DNA from: Cunninghamella blakesleeana
Lineage: Eukaryota; Mucoromycota; Mucoromycetes; Mucorales; Cunninghamellaceae
DNA length: 64,000 nucleotides
Direction of reading: 5' to 3'
NCBI GenBank assembly: GCA_017871115.1
Contig: JAFCIZ010000001.1
Coordinates: 1,593,501-1,657,500 of the forward strand
The translations under genes and the position numbers were made by a program. The notes below the pieces were generated by a model that saw nothing but the letters and a program-made list of their open reading frames with translations, did no database searches and was not told where the DNA came from. Positions 12,324 to 26,157 of this stretch are shown piece after piece; within the stretch, counting starts at the first letter, position 1; every line of letters begins with the position of its first letter.

Positions 12324-12452
12324 TAAGGAAAGGTTTATTATTATATATATATATCCTTTTTATTATTAACCTGTATTTTTTTTTTTTTTGTTATATATTA
12401 TAATTTTTACTTGTATATACTTTTATATCATATTTTAATTTATTTAATTTAA
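10434..12452. other. 2 kb divergent AT-rich intergenic region
   Basis: Separates the lipase (-) and PHD-finger (+) genes. It holds a (TA)n run at 10735-10768, several TA runs at 11610-11690 and a T26 run at 12296-12321. Two C/G blocks joined to TTTAAA stand out: CGGGGTTTAAAA at 11252-11263 and GTCCCCAGTTTAAA at 11645-11658. An open frame at 11426-11623 has no coding character. No gene was found. Confidence 0.5.
10735..10768. repeat. (TA)n microsatellite
   Basis: Uninterrupted TA dinucleotide run of about 34 bases upstream of the lipase gene. Confidence 0.9.
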
Positions 12453-14591
12453 ATGAAGTATTTAAGGTACCATTCAAAAAATATAAAATAGAAAGGAAAA
12501 AAAAAAAAGACGTGATTATTTCAATTAGCTTATTCTTCTTCATCTTCATCTTTCTATTAATATTACTATTTTATAAATAAAGACATGGCAACAATGAAGA
12601 AAATGAAAAATTATCCATATCAAATAAACCAAATTTTAAGATACCAATAAGTTTACCACGTCGTCACTTGATAAACTCATCTAATTCTTCTACGCCTTCC
12701 TCCTCTTCATCTATTCATTCTATTGCTTATACAATGAAACATCGTATGAAAATGGCTTTTAATAAAATGGTTTATGATAATAATCTTCCAACACATATGT
12801 ATAGTGATAATAATACCATGCCTTTTATTGAAAAAAAGAATAACCTGTCAACAACTTCAACACCATCTTCATTTGTAAAACCTACTTTAAAAAATGGCAC
12901 TTTATTAAAGCAATATCTTTCTTTTATTGAAAATGAATTAAATACATCAATGGATATTCATACTTCAGAGAATATGAATTATTATGATGCTCCCCAACTT
13001 ACTTTAACAACAAAAGCAAAGGCAAAGACAAACCAAGCTTTGAATAAATCAGGCGCTACGTTAATTGAAGCTCTGGTTCATCAAAATGATTATGATAGTG
13101 TAGATGAGGAAATAGTAGAACAAGTTGAACAAATGGATGTGGATCAACAAGGTAAAATAATAATAATAATAATAATAATAACGATTAATATAAATAAATA
13201 AGTAGTGTGGATATAAATTTTTATTTATTTGTGAAGGGAAAAAAAAAAAAAAAAGTGTGTGAAATGGTCAAAACGAAAAGAGAAAAAACGTATGTTCTTA
13301 ATTTGGAATGAAATGCCAACTGGGTTCTAATCTATTTTTTTTATGTTTATCTTTTTTTTTTACAGAAGTAATACAAATTAAATTTACTAATTCAGAACAA
13401 TCAACACGTAGAAAATCCAGATCACTTCATCAATCATCATCACCACCTAAAATAAAATCAAGATCATCCTCCATTTTGAAAAACCAACATCCCCATCATC
13501 ATAATAAAGTATCTATGATTCGATGTATATGTACAACACCTAATGAAGAATTCGGTGCCATGGTACAATGTGATGATTGTGCATCATGGTTACACTTGGA
13601 TTGTTTAGCTTTAGATGAACATGCTTTAGACGAAACTTTTCGATGTCCTTCGTGTTTTATTTCTTTAGGACCAGGTCAACACCACCTTACTAGCTCTCTT
13701 ACCTGGAGATTTGCTGCTCAAATCAAATCAAAGCGTTTAGCTTCAAGAAAACAGAAAAAGAAATTGTCAAATGATAAAAAAAAATTATATCAACGATATC
13801 ATCAACGCCAAGATTATTATTCTTCTTCTTCAGAAGATGAAAGCGATTATCAGCAACCTGACTGGGTCATTAAAGAACAAGAACAAGAATTACAGCAACA
13901 AAAACAGCAACAACAATCGGTTCTAAAAAATAAAAAGGATCAAGAAGAAGAAGAAAATATAGATTCAGATACAACAGAAACAGATTGGGAAATTAATTTA
14001 AAAAGAAAAAAATTAGAAATTTCAATTTCTAATAATAGTAATAATAACAATAGCAGTAGTAGTAGTAGAACCACACCATCATTACCAAGTTTATCGCCTT
14101 CTCAACCAATCCATAGTGGCTGTAGTAGTGATTTAGATAGTCCAAGTGAAGCAAGCACACCCGATCATGAAGACGGTTTTTTTCATCATCATTCGACAAT
14201 GACAAATAATTTTATTCATTCTACTGCTACTTCATCTACTTGTTTAATGGATAATGAAAGCTTAATGTGGCTATCTCGTTTAGCTTATTTAGAATCTTTA
14301 CAAACTTCTTGTAACAGTCATCAACAGCAATGCTTTATGCCTAATGCTTCGGATGTCTTTTTATGCGAACAACAACAACAAAAGAATCATCATCATCTAT
14401 CATCATCATCACCTTCTTCTTCTTCTTCTTCTTCTCCTCTTCCGTTATTATTATTACCTACTTTATCAACTTCATCATCCTCTTCCTCTTCCCCAATAAC
14501 AAATAGATCAGACCTTCCCTCTACTATTTGTTCTCAAGATTTATCTCAATATTCTTTTGATGATGGCCCTTTTTGGAGTCCTATTCAATAA
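12453..14591 (+). CDS. PHD-finger protein, Ser/Asn/Gln-rich
   Basis: Proposed exons are 12453-12466 (only 14 bases), 12583-13151 and 13366-14591, giving 602 residues. The body has no in-frame ATG at its upstream edge. The mini-exon ATGAAGTATTTAAG followed by GT restores a frame into it and is the best start seen. The PHD finger is clear: C248, C250, C263, C266, H271, C274, C288 and C291, a C4HC3 pattern with the conserved Trp (SWLHLDC). Such fingers read histone H3 tails in chromatin complexes. The rest is low complexity: basic Ser/Arg-rich before the finger, Gln-rich and acidic after it, then long Ser/Asn runs. No SET, bromo or BAH domain is visible. The paralogue group cannot be told from the finger alone. 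Confidence 0.8.
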
Positions 14592-15197
14592 GTTTTTAGC
14601 ATCTTTTTATATATAACCCTTTTTTCTCTCTTTATTATATTATATTACTGTATATATATTAATATATATGTTCTTTTTCTCTTTATCTTTTTTCAAAAAA
14701 AAACAAAAACAAAAACAAAAAAAATTGAACTGTACCATATAAATATTTTTTAATTTAAAAAACAAAAAAAAAAAGTCATGAGCTTTTTGTTATTTATATA
14801 TATATATATATCTTTTTCCTCCTTTTTCATTTTATTTTTATTATACATATATTTGTTTATTTTTTACCTTTTTTTTAAAAATAATAATAATAATAATATT
14901 CATAAAATAATAAAAAGAGTTGTAATATGTGAACTTTTTTTCAAATAAATTTGATATTATTATTACATATGATATGTTAGTTGTAAAACCTGAAAAGTTT
15001 GATTAATGATTATAAATTTTATACTTATATGAACAATATGAAAAAAAATATTATCGGTGATTAAAATTGACATGTGAAAAATTATTTTAATGATTTCATC
15101 TTTTTTTTCTCTCTCTCTTTCCTTCTTTCTTTTCCCCTCATTTTTAAAATAAAAACCCTTAAAATTTTTTTTAGCTTATTATAAAAAAAAAAAAAAC
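14592..15197. other. Intergenic spacer
   Basis: 3' flank of the PHD gene and promoter of the PEX11-family gene. AT-rich with TA runs; a T- and C-rich tract at about 15100-15175 precedes the start. No gene seen. Confidence 0.5.
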
Positions 15198-16313
15198 ATG
15201 TCAACTTCCATAGATAATAATGAAAAGCAATCCAAAAAACAACAAGAACCATTCAACCCTTTAGCTATTGCTAAATATTTGGGTCCTTCTACCCCAAGAT
15301 TAGATCATCTTTTAAGATTTTTAAATAGTGTCCGGGGTACTGATAAAGTATTAATGGTAAGTTTGAATACAATATAATAAAAGAGAAAAAGAAAGAGAAA
15401 TAGAAAGAAAAAGAGAAAAATATATAGTATTATTTAATAGGATATTGATTTTTTATTTTTTATTTTTATTAATATGTATAGTTTATTCAATATTGGTCCA
15501 AAGTGATTATATTCTTTTTACAAAAAAGAGGAGGATTAGATAGTAAAATCACTCGAATTAAAAATTTAGCAGGTCCCGTAAGTGATTTCCGTATATTATT
15601 ACGTTATTATGGTTTATTACCTATGGTCCAATACATGAACTATATTGAACATAATCAACCTATCAGCGCCTTTCATCAAACCATTGAGCGATTACAAAAT
15701 TGGGCCAATGTTATTTACTATCCATTAGAGCATATTTATTGGTTAGGTGCTCATGAAGTGATTCCTTTATCTGAAAAGAAAACAAATCAAATTGGTATTT
15801 GGTCTTGTCGTTTTTGGGCTACATATGTCATATTAGAATATGTTCGTTTAGTGGAACAATATCGTTTATTACGTCAAAGAGAAACCACTTTATTAAAACG
15901 TATCAAGGCTGGTGATTTAGAGGACGACGAAGATCCGGAAAAGGAAATGGCTGCTATGAAAAAAGAAAGATCAGCTATGATTGTCAATACTTGCATTAAT
16001 TCTGGGTAAGATATACAAATATAAATAAATAATTAATAAACATATAAATAGATGTATTTAATACGTATAGATGAAGAAAGGGAAAAATAAAAAATATAAT
16101 TATTGCGTATATAAAAATTAAGGTGATCCAAAAGCATTAATTATTCTTACTCATCCTATTTTTTTTTTCCCATTTTTTCTTTTTTATAGTTATTTACCCT
16201 TGACAATCCATTGGTCCCTCGAAAATTCAACTTTCCCCGATGTTTTAGTTGGTGTATGTGGTGGCTTCGCTTCTCTTTTCCAAATCTATGCTGCATGGAA
16301 AAGTTCTGAATAA
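15198..16313 (+). CDS. PEX11: PEX11-family peroxisomal membrane protein
   Basis: Exons 15198-15356, 15482-16005 and 16190-16313 give 268 residues. The N-terminal segment RLDHLLRFLNSVRGTDKVLMFIQYW is the amphipathic helix region typical of PEX11 proteins (given here over residues 35-59). It is followed by the LAGPVSDFRILLRYYGLLP block. A C-terminal hydrophobic stretch (DVLVGVCGGFASLFQIY) closes the protein, as in the family. PEX11 proteins remodel the peroxisomal membrane and drive elongation and division. Fungi often have several paralogues (Pex11, Pex11C, Pex25-like); which one this is cannot be decided here. The short acidic and Lys-rich linker (EDDEDPEKE) lies in the cytosolic or lumenal loop. 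Confidence 0.9.
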
Positions 16314-16654
16314 AAAAAAATATAATCTTATTTTTTTTTTAAATATATACATATGCCTTTTTTTGGTCATTCTTTTTTGTAATAGTGTATTATTATTATA
16401 TATAAATATCCCTTTTATCATTTTTTATTAAATTTGTATTCTTTTTTCAATAATTTTTAGACTTATACAATATATATATATATACATATTTATATATATC
16501 AATAAAAAATTGTTCAAATAATCCATTCATTTTTATTATTTTTATTATTATCCTTTACATCTAAAATACATATGTTTAATAAGTTGAGTTAAAATTGCAA
16601 ATAAAATAAATATAAAAAATAGAATAAAATAAAGCTATCCACCTTTTTAAAAAA
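16314..16654. other. Convergent 3' spacer
   Basis: Between the PEX11-family gene (+) and the NAA35 gene (-). AT-rich with possible poly(A) words; nothing else seen. Confidence 0.5.
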
Positions 16655-17595
16655 TTATACCAATTGAACCACAGGCCACCATGCATGATATTTGAATTCA
16701 ATCATTACTGCTGTATCCTTTGAATCATCTTGTTTTAATAATTTTAAAATTGTGATATTATTTCCAACACATGTTTTGATCATAGATAAAATATTCTATA
16801 AAAAGAAATATAGATAATAATAATAATAAAAATGCATATTAATATATAATTATCTTTGTCTTTCTTTTTCCTTTTCCTTTTCTTTTTATTATACCTTTTG
16901 ATATTCATCATGGCATAGTTCTGATTTTGAGACTGATTCGGGTTGTTTCATCAACATATCTAATGTACGTTTACAAGAAAAGAAATCGGTCGAAGCAGCT
17001 TGTAAAAGAGTTTCTACCGTAAGGTGATCAGTAGCTGAGTCACTTAAGAACCGGTTATAGTCTTGAAAGGGAGGTGAGGATAAAGGAATAAATGGTTTTA
17101 ATCGATGGTTAAATCTTGTTAAAGGATCATCAAATTTTAAAGGGCGTTTTTTCCATTGTCCTGATTTTTCCACTGCCAATAATAATTTAAAGATGCCAAT
17201 AGACAAATCCTTTTTCACTCCATTTAATAATTGTATATATTCAACATGGTCCATCAGGGTGCTATCGCCTTTATTTTGTTGTTGTTGCTGTACTCTATCA
17301 TTATTCTTTTTTCCTTCATCATCATTTACTTCCTTATTAGTATTGTCGTCATTATTTTGTAAATGACTAGCTAAAATGCTTTGAATATACCAATGATACC
17401 AATAAATAGTTGTATATTCATGTTCGCCGTATAATTCTAACTCAAATCCAAGTAATAATATTTGTTCCATTAATTTAAGTTTAATATTATATGCCCAAAC
17501 GGAGAAGTAAAACATATTTGGTGAATCCTATTTAGTTAAAAAATCAAATAAAAAAGGTAGGAATAATATTAATGTGTTAAATGATATTCTATGAT

Positions 17596-17633
<38 letters not shown>

Positions 17634-20018
17634 AATACAAATATATTTACCTCTGCTTCTTGAAACTGGGTATCTACACGAAATGCCTAATATCATTTTT
17701 TTTTTTTAATAAAAAAGAATATGTATATAAATATATATAGAATTTATTATTATTATCATTATATTTTCTTTAACTTACCTCATCTTGTAAAACTTCCCAT
17801 TCACCTAATACTTTACACAAAATACGTCGTTGTCTTGCTCGATTATGACATTGAATTTTGAAAAAATCTATAAATGGCTAATATATATAAAATATAAACA
17901 AATAATTATAACCATCATTAGTATAAATTAATACGACACTAGTTTTAATTTAATTATTATTATTATTATTGAAAAAAGCTTACCAGAGAAACATTTTGTT
18001 CTAAAAATCTACAAAGAGATTGTTTTGCACGAACAAGTAATGGCGAATCATCTTGTTGTTGTTCAAATTGAAACCAATAAGAGGGTGGTTTAACAAAATC
18101 AAATATAGAACCAGTAATTAATGTACCAACAGGAAAAGAACCAAGTATATACCCATCAGAATAAAATAATGACTAAATAAAATAAATATAGAAAAAAAAT
18201 TAAAAGAAATAAATATTAATTGTTTTTTGTTTTTATACAACTTTCTTACATTAAGTTTTGATCTTGATAATGCATCAGGATATGGCTTTGATCCAGCAAA
18301 ACATGCAAAATAGTTCTATATAAAAATAATAAAAAAGAGAAAGTTAATATTAATAGCTCTATAAATATATATATTACTTTTATCTATGATTAATAATACT
18401 ATTATTTTTCTTTTTTACCATAAGAGAAGTGACAGATGGAAACTTGATGATATTACAAATAGATTCCAATCTTTGAATAAGTTTCAAGAAATCATCATAT
18501 GTTTTTTGGCTTGAAGGTAAAGAAACTGATCTTGGAGGAGATTGTGTGGTTAATTTTCTATTAATATTAGGATCAAAAGCGCCTTCAATTTCAACTCCAG
18601 AATCCAATGAACCGAGAATAGTAATAGCTGGATCTTTTGTTTTATTACTATTATTATCTAACAAATCCATGATTTCATTTAATGATTTTTTAACTTGGTG
18701 AATATGGCTACACCGAGGTTGTTCAAAATAAATAAGAGCTTGAAGAAACGATTTACGTAATGATAATCTCTCATATATGGCCAATAAATTATTTTTTAAT
18801 TCATCTACATAAAGAATTGTAAAAATAATTGATTATTGGCTATTTAATTACCTTTTTATCTCTAAAAACTTTATGTTTTTTAAATTATGATTATATATAT
18901 ATAATTACCTGATATTTCATTTCCTTCTATATATGTTTTTAAAATTCTTAAAGCCAATGATAGATCGTTGAATGCATCCATATCTGACAATTGATCGTAT
19001 AATGATAATCCAAATAGATTTGTTGTAAAATCTTCTTCCTATATATATGTATATATTTAATACGACATTCCTTTCTTTTTTTTTCTTTATCATATCATTA
19101 TTATTATTATTATCATTAGTATTACTTTAGCACATTACCTCAAAAATATTTCCAGATATCATTTCCTTCCAAATATGTTGACAGCATTTTACAGAGGCTA
19201 AAATATAGGCTTTTAAAACACATTGTATAACTGAGTCGATATCCGCAGTATTTAACGGAGGTGGTGGTAAATCCATTAATGTAGGTACGTGATGAAAATA
19301 AATACAAGTATAAACTGTTTGCGCTAATGAATGTCCAGATATCCAAGCCATCTATATAAATATATACACAAGTTATATGATTTTCCCCTTATTATATACC
19401 TCGTTATCCATATTTTTTTTTATCCACTCACTTCACAGCTTAATAATTTATCCATTATCCATAATACTTGTAAAGGATTTAAGACTTGTTCTATATCATA
19501 TTTTTTACGTTTTCCTTCATCAATAACCATACCAGTATCCATTCTAGGATCCATAATTTCAATAGCACACATAGCGTCAAATAAAGTAAACGATTGTAAA
19601 TGAAGTAGTTGCCCTTCTTCCATTTCTATATATATACATATATACATATTTATATAATAGTGAGGTTATCATATATCCATTTATATTATTTTAATTATTC
19701 CAATATGCAATAGGGTCCTTTTTTCTATATCAGTTCCTATATATTTTAGTTTATACCATTAGTTGCTTCGTCTAAAAACTTTGTTATATCTTTCCAAGGT
19801 GGTGCTAAACAGTTTTGGTTATCTAAACCATACCCAGGATCATTGATATTGAGGTCAGATATTCCGTCTATATTTTAAGAGTTTTTTTTTAAAAAAAATA
19901 AAAGAATACAAAGGTTTATTAAAATACTTTAAACCTATTATTTTTTTATTTTTCTTCTTTTTAAAAGTTATAGGTATTATTAATTACTTTTAATATCTTT
20001 TACAGGTATCTGGGTCAT
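16655..20018 (-). CDS. NAA35: NatC N-terminal acetyltransferase auxiliary subunit Naa35 (Mak10)
   Basis: Twelve exons: 20018-19988, 19867-19757, 19625-19432, 19351-19139, 19038-18909, 18804-18419, 18315-18250, 18172-17984, 17877-17779, 17686-17651, 17527-16895 and 16795-16655. They give 742 residues, near the family length. The Mak10 signature lies in exons 3-4: SFTLFDAMCAIEIMDPRMDTGM, then WISGHSLAQTVYTC, quoted as separate short pieces of a longer conserved block. Naa35 anchors the catalytic subunit Naa30 to the ribosome. NatC acetylates proteins starting with Met followed by a hydrophobic residue. Every junction keeps frame across 12 exons, which supports the model. The start sits in a small 31-base exon and is the least certain part. 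A polar Asn/Asp-rich insert lies at 17260-17360. Confidence 0.93.
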
Positions 20019-20282
20019 TGTGTGATATCAATTTCCTTTTTAATTACTCTTCCTTGCTTGCTTCCCTTTTATATAAATGATATAAATAAGTTTTTAATTT
20101 TTTTTATAAAAAAAAGTAAAAGCGATAGGTGTAAATTTTTTTTCGACTTCGCGAAAAGTAAAATCTCAAAATGGAAAAAAAAAAATCTAGGTGACGGCGA
20201 CAAATTTTTTTAATCCTTCCCAATTTTTTTCTCCATCCTCTCTTTACTCTTTATTTTTTTATAATATTAAAAAATTATTAGT

Positions 20283-21867
20283 ATGGATAATGTTCTAGAA
20301 TCTCAGAGAGCGTAAGATTATAATTATTCTTTATATATTATATAAAAAATATAAAAAGATTGCGTTATTTATATATTTATATATATACATGTTTGTATAC
20401 ATATATTAGTGCACACGAAATTATCGAACGTTTGGAAGGAGCCTGTGTACAGCAATTTTTAACAGAAACAAAAACATATCGTGAGCGACTTCGTAATGAA
20501 CATACGGTAGAAAAATATTTATCACGTCTTTCGAAGGAAAGCGAAAAGCTTTTAGAGTTGTATGAAGATAAAGATGGGTAATTTTATATATGGATATGTA
20601 TATTTTTTCTTATTCTTTTTTTGCGTGATATTATTATTTAGATTGATCTAACTTCTTTTATTTTATTTTCATTTTCATTTTCACTCTGTCTCTCTTCCCT
20701 TTTTTAATAGAAAACGCCAACAAGACATTGATAAACTTTCAAAACCATCTATTAACTTAGAAGAATTTTACAAACAACTTAATGTTATTAAAGATCACCA
20801 TCAAAAGTATCCAAATGAACCTATTGAAGCACCTGAATTTGAATTTATCCAAACAATCGATGATCAAGAAACAACTGGCGAAGAAGAAGATGGTAAATAA
20901 TATATAGTATATAATATGTTTATATATAGATATATATTAAAATTTATTATATTTTTTATTTTATATATAACTTTTAAATAATAGTGTTGGAAACATTGTT
21001 TTCTGGAGAAGAAAATTATGGACGATATTTAGATTTAAATGCTATTCACCGAGACTATCTTAATTTGAAAGGCATAAAACGAATAGATTATATCCCATTC
21101 TTAGATAAAGTTGATCATTTTAAAGACCCAGTCATGTATCCAATCAATATCAAAACAAGTCAATCTTATCATGATTATTTAGATCAATTCATCCAGTATT
21201 TGAAGAGTTATTTTGCAAGAGCCAAACCACTAATTGATGTACCAGCCATTGAAGAAAAAGCAAAAAATGCATTTGAACAAACAAAAGCAGAAGAAGAAGC
21301 AAGTAATCATATCAATAATAACAAACAAGAAAATGGTGATGGTGAAGATTCAATGAAAAATGATAAAGATATGGATACAATTCCTACCACAACAGAAAAT
21401 GTAGATAATAATAATAATAATAATAATAATGATCTTTATTGTAATGCATGTCAAAAATTCTTTACAAAACAAACCGTTTATGATGCTCATTTGAAAGGGA
21501 AAAAGCATATAAAAGCTCAAGCAAAACTGGATCTGGAAAATAAGGATAACAAAGATACCACTACTTCAACTAATGATACAAATGATAATAATAATAATAA
21601 TAATAACAAGATAGATAAACGAAAGTTAACAGCTTGGAAAGAGAATTTAATTACAGCATATATGAAAGAATTGGATCATGTAAGAAAAGAGTCTAAAGCA
21701 AATGTAGAAAGAAAACAAGCTTTAACAGATCGGGAACGAACGGTAAGTCTTTTATTTTATTTTTTTTAGTGTATATATATGTCATGATCTTAATTTAATT
21801 ATTTGGTATTAAAAAATGGAAGCTTATTAACCTCTATCTCTCTTTTTATTTTATTTTTTACTTTTAT

Positions 21868-21903
<36 letters not shown>

Positions 21904-22467
21904 CTTGAACAAGAACAAGAGGATGTTGAAATAGAAGAAGATGAAAATGAAGATGAAGATGAAGATCGTATTTATAATCCTCTTAAATTACCATTAGGAT
22001 GGGATGGCAAACCAATTCCTTACTGGCTATATAAATTACATGGTTTAGGTGTAGAGTATCCTTGCGAGATTTGTGGCGATTATGTGTATATGGGTAGAAA
22101 AGCCTTTGATAAACATTTTCAAGAATGGAGACATGCCCATGGTATGCGTAGTTTGGGGTTACCGAATACAAGACAATTCCATGAAATTACTAAAATTGAA
22201 GATGCTTATGCCTGTAAGTAGATGATTGGATAAATAATTATAAAAGATCATGATATATATATATATATATATGAATAATGAATATTTATCGATTGTTTTT
22301 TTTTTTTTCTTTTTATTAATATTATTTAATTAGTGAATGAAAAACTGAAAAAACAAAACCGAGTTTCTGAAGTAAAAGTAGAAAATATAGAAGAATTTGA
22401 AGATGACGAAGGAAACGTATTTAATAAGAAGACTTATGAAGATTTAAAACGTCAAGGAATTATTTAA
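20283..22467 (+). CDS. SF3A3: Splicing factor 3a subunit 3 (SF3a60 / Prp9)
   Basis: Exons 20283-20311, 20410-20577, 20711-20892, 20985-21742, 21904-22213 and 22334-22467 give 526 residues. The N-terminus ([19 protein letters not shown]) is the SF3a60 opening. The middle carries [13 protein letters not shown] and the [14 protein letters not shown] region. A matrin-type C2H2 finger has C279, C282, H295 and H301. A second zinc site near the C-terminus (YPCEICG, C433/C436, then [11 protein letters not shown]) is the U2 snRNP-binding finger. The protein is part of the SF3a complex of U2 snRNP, which helps fix the branch site in nuclear spliceosomes. An Asn run and a Glu/Asp run separate the domains. 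Its promoter region (20019-20282) is shared head to head with NAA35. Confidence 0.95.
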
Positions 22468-23185
22468 ATCACGTTTTTTTCTTTTTCTTTTTTTACTAAA
22501 TAAAAAATAAACTTATATTATGTATGTTTTATATTATTATTTATTATTATTATTCAATATTTTAATTCAAAATTTTGATATAATAGGCTATGCCATTTAT
22601 TTCAAACAATTTCCAATAATATACAATAATAGTGATAATATATAAAACAAGCGAGATATTTTTTATTTCTGCTTCAATAAGTACATTTATACTTGTATAT
22701 ATAATATAGTTCTTATATATATATATATTATATAAAATCAAAAGTAAACTCAGTAGTAAAAGTAAATAAACATAAACTTTGCTTGAATCAGATATATTTT
22801 TTATCTTACTGGTTAAAATCCTACCTAGAATTGAAAAAAAACATAACTAAGTTTAATACACTTATGATAACAGTATGACCTAGTGAATATAATTTATTAA
22901 TTCAAAATAGAGCAAATTTATATTGTGGATTAATTAATTATGCTATAATAAATAATTATATAAAGCGAAAATATTGTGTTTACCATAAAAGGATATTCCT
23001 TTAATATAAAGGTAAAAAAGAACGCTCAAAAAAAAAAACTCAAAATTTGATTTTTTATAAGAAATTAAATACCCTCTCATTTAATTTTTTTTTCATCCTC
23101 TAAAGGCATTACCTGTAAATATAAAATATAAAATATAGTTCAGAAAAGGGGATGAAAATAAATGACTGGGATATAAATGTTTTTG

Positions 23186-23227
<42 letters not shown>

Positions 23228-23499
23228 ACTAGACATTTCTAAAGTTTGTTTTTTTATATTGTATGGTATGTACTACTTTATTATATTTAGTCATTTCATT
23301 AAAACAATACATGTATATGTAGTTTAAAAAAACAAAAGAATATATAGTTTTAAAAATTATATACAGTATGCAAAATATATATTGAAATAGTTTAGTATTA
23401 ATATGAAAATGAGTATAATTCTTTATTTTTCTTTTTTCTTTTTTTATATAGATATGTAATAAATAAAAGAATGATGCTAAATGTGATGATATATTATAT

Positions 23500-23538
<39 letters not shown>

Positions 23539-23552
23539 ATTTTAACTTTAGT
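22468..23552. other. 1.1 kb convergent AT-rich spacer
   Basis: Between the stop codons of SF3A3 (+) and the fungal_trans regulator (-). Contains an A38 run at 23186-23223 and a TA run near 23505-23535. No ORF or RNA gene could be supported. Confidence 0.5.
23186..23223. repeat. Poly(A) homopolymer, about 38 bases
   Basis: Uninterrupted A run in a convergent spacer. It is not next to an identifiable retroelement or a target-site duplication, so slippage is the simplest explanation. Confidence 0.85.
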
Positions 23553-26126
23553 TTATGAAAATGGAGGATATGTAAATGAAGCAATGGATGAAGGTGTTGA
23601 TTGTGATAAATAATTAGCAGTGTTTATAGACGTATCTGTCGTTATTTGATTATTACTATAATGAATGATATCATATTGATTGATTGAGGTTGGTATAGCT
23701 TGTTGGTAAGGTTGCGATTGGATTGAAATAGAAGGAGAAGAGGTGCTTGAGGAAGCGTATGATACTTGCTGATCGATGGTAAGAGTATCATTATTCGTTA
23801 ATCCATCACCACGTGTAAATAAAGGATTATAGTGTATTGGTGATATATTTGCTATACAACTATTGTAATATGAGTAGGGGTATAATGTTGATCGACTAGG
23901 GGTGTTACCATATGATAATTGTGGTGGTTGATAAGTATCGTCATGATTTTTTATATAATCACTAAATATTGAATTATTTGTTGTATTATTATTATTATTA
24001 TTGTTATTACTAATAGCATTATCATTATTATTACAATCCGTATCCGAAGCTAATACTGAGGATGTATTATCTGTTTTCCACGAAGATAGACTGACTGTTT
24101 CAGGATTTATAATTGTAGATTTTTGTTCAAGTGTTGAATCGTTATTATAGTTAGCTACTGTTTCAAAATTAACCTCATTGCCTATAATATTGTTACCAGT
24201 TGACTGGCCAGTACCAATAGAATCAAAATAAGTGTGAACCGTATTTTGTGATGTAAAATGCTGCTGATCATTATTATTATTATAGCTGTTATTATTACGA
24301 GAATTTCTTTGTTGATGGATAATATTGTTTTCATTATGCTGGCTATTATTATTATTATCTTGGTGTTTTATAGTTTGATTTGTAATACTGTTTTTGTTAA
24401 CATTGTCAACGCTGCTACTACTATTACTACTACTACCATTACTACCATGACTACCATTACTGTTACAGCTACCACGACCACTTATACTTTCATTATTATC
24501 TTTACTAGATTCCAAATAAGGAAAAGGTTTGCATAAAGTTTTAGGTCTTTTTGGTTTTGAAGGGTTGACTTCAATAATTTTAAAACCTTGAGATTGTTTT
24601 CTTGTTAATATAGGTGTATTTTCGGACGATGAGGATGAAGATGAGTCTAGTCTACCATTATCATATGATCTTTTTGTTGTTGTAGTTTCAATGTCTAATG
24701 ATAAACATGATGAAGAAGAAGATGAAATGGACCCATCCATGTATGTTGTAGTCGAAGCCTGTTGGTGTTGTGTATGATCCAAACGATTTGAAGTATAATG
24801 TGTGGAAAAGCGAGTATAGCCTGATACAATAGATGATTTGCGTTGATTATATTGTAGCTCCATGCAAGTGACGGATTCTAATAGCATGGCATCAGTTTTG
24901 ATTTCTGGTAAGGAGTGTAATAATTCAACTGTTTTTTCAAAATTGATTTCACCAACAGAGACTACTTTTTGATCATATGGGGTTGCAGAATTAATTAAAT
25001 GAATACGTAAAGCTAATATTAAAGCATAAGCTGTCATAGGTGAAGATTTCGATATATACGTTAATTCATCCGAAGATAAATCAGATAACAAGTGTGTGAC
25101 GATTGCTGATGAATAATAACAAATGTCCATAGAAGGTCTAGATGATATATTTATAGTACTGTTATTATTACTATTGCTGTTATTATTGCTGTTGCTCATG
25201 CTACTACTGTTACTACTGCTATTACTGTTGTTGTTACTATTATTATTACTACCATTACCATTATTAGTTGCTTTAAATGAATTGTCTTGAATGAATGGGC
25301 GATGTAAAAGTATAAGTAACGAGTGTAATTGTAATAGTCGTATTGTGTTTAGGTATCGTCGCTGTGTAACAATAGTTGATATCTTATCATCCTTTAACAA
25401 TGAAGTTATCCAAGAATCTAAAGTTGTTAACATATTATTTTGATGCTATTAAAAAAATAATAAAAACGTAAAATAATAACAATAGCAACAACAACAACAA
25501 CAACGATAATAATAATAAAATCATTAATACTAATGTAAAAATATAAATTGTTACTATATCTTATTTTTTTTTAATATGGTTGCTATTTTAATATTTACTC
25601 TAACTGGGCCATTTAAAGATGAGTGAGGTGAATAAATCAATTTTAATATTCTTCCTTTAATTTTATTAATATCAATCGTATCATGAAACATAGTTAACCA
25701 AGCTTTCGTATCATCGTCTTCTTTTTCTAATAGTTTAGGCTGGGGTATATTTCTATTCAAAAAGGAATAATAAGAATACAATAAAATATAATAAAAATAA
25801 ATAAAAAAGGGGATAATATTTCAGCCTAACGCTACCAATTCATGTGAAACGTTATTCCTATTTTTATTTCTTATATCGGTCCGAGTTTCTTTTTTTTTTT
25901 TCTACATTTGGTTAACCAACTTACATTTCTCTTTCTTCAAAAGTAAAAGGGCGACCATATATTAAACTTAATGATCTATCCATAATAAAAGCTGCCCAAA
26001 ATGTACGAATCCCAAATTCCAAATGTACTTCATTTGTTTTTAAATGATAATGATTTGATGCGAGTGGAGTGTAAGTATCATCATTATTATCGTCATCGAT
26101 TGCATTTATGTCACCTGAAGTTTTTA

Positions 26127-26157
<31 letters not shown>

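Noticed and set aside
20022..20213. 63-codon open frame between NAA35 and SF3A3
   Set aside because: Lies in a divergent promoter; Ile/Phe/Lys-rich sequence typical of AT-rich non-coding DNA.
23186..23223. Poly(A) run as a retrotransposon or processed-pseudogene tail
   Set aside because: No adjacent coding remnant or target-site duplication; similar runs are frequent here.
24258..24536. 92-codon Ile/Thr open frame on the plus strand
   Set aside because: Antisense to the Asn/Ser tail of the fungal_trans regulator; explained by ATT and ACT repeats.
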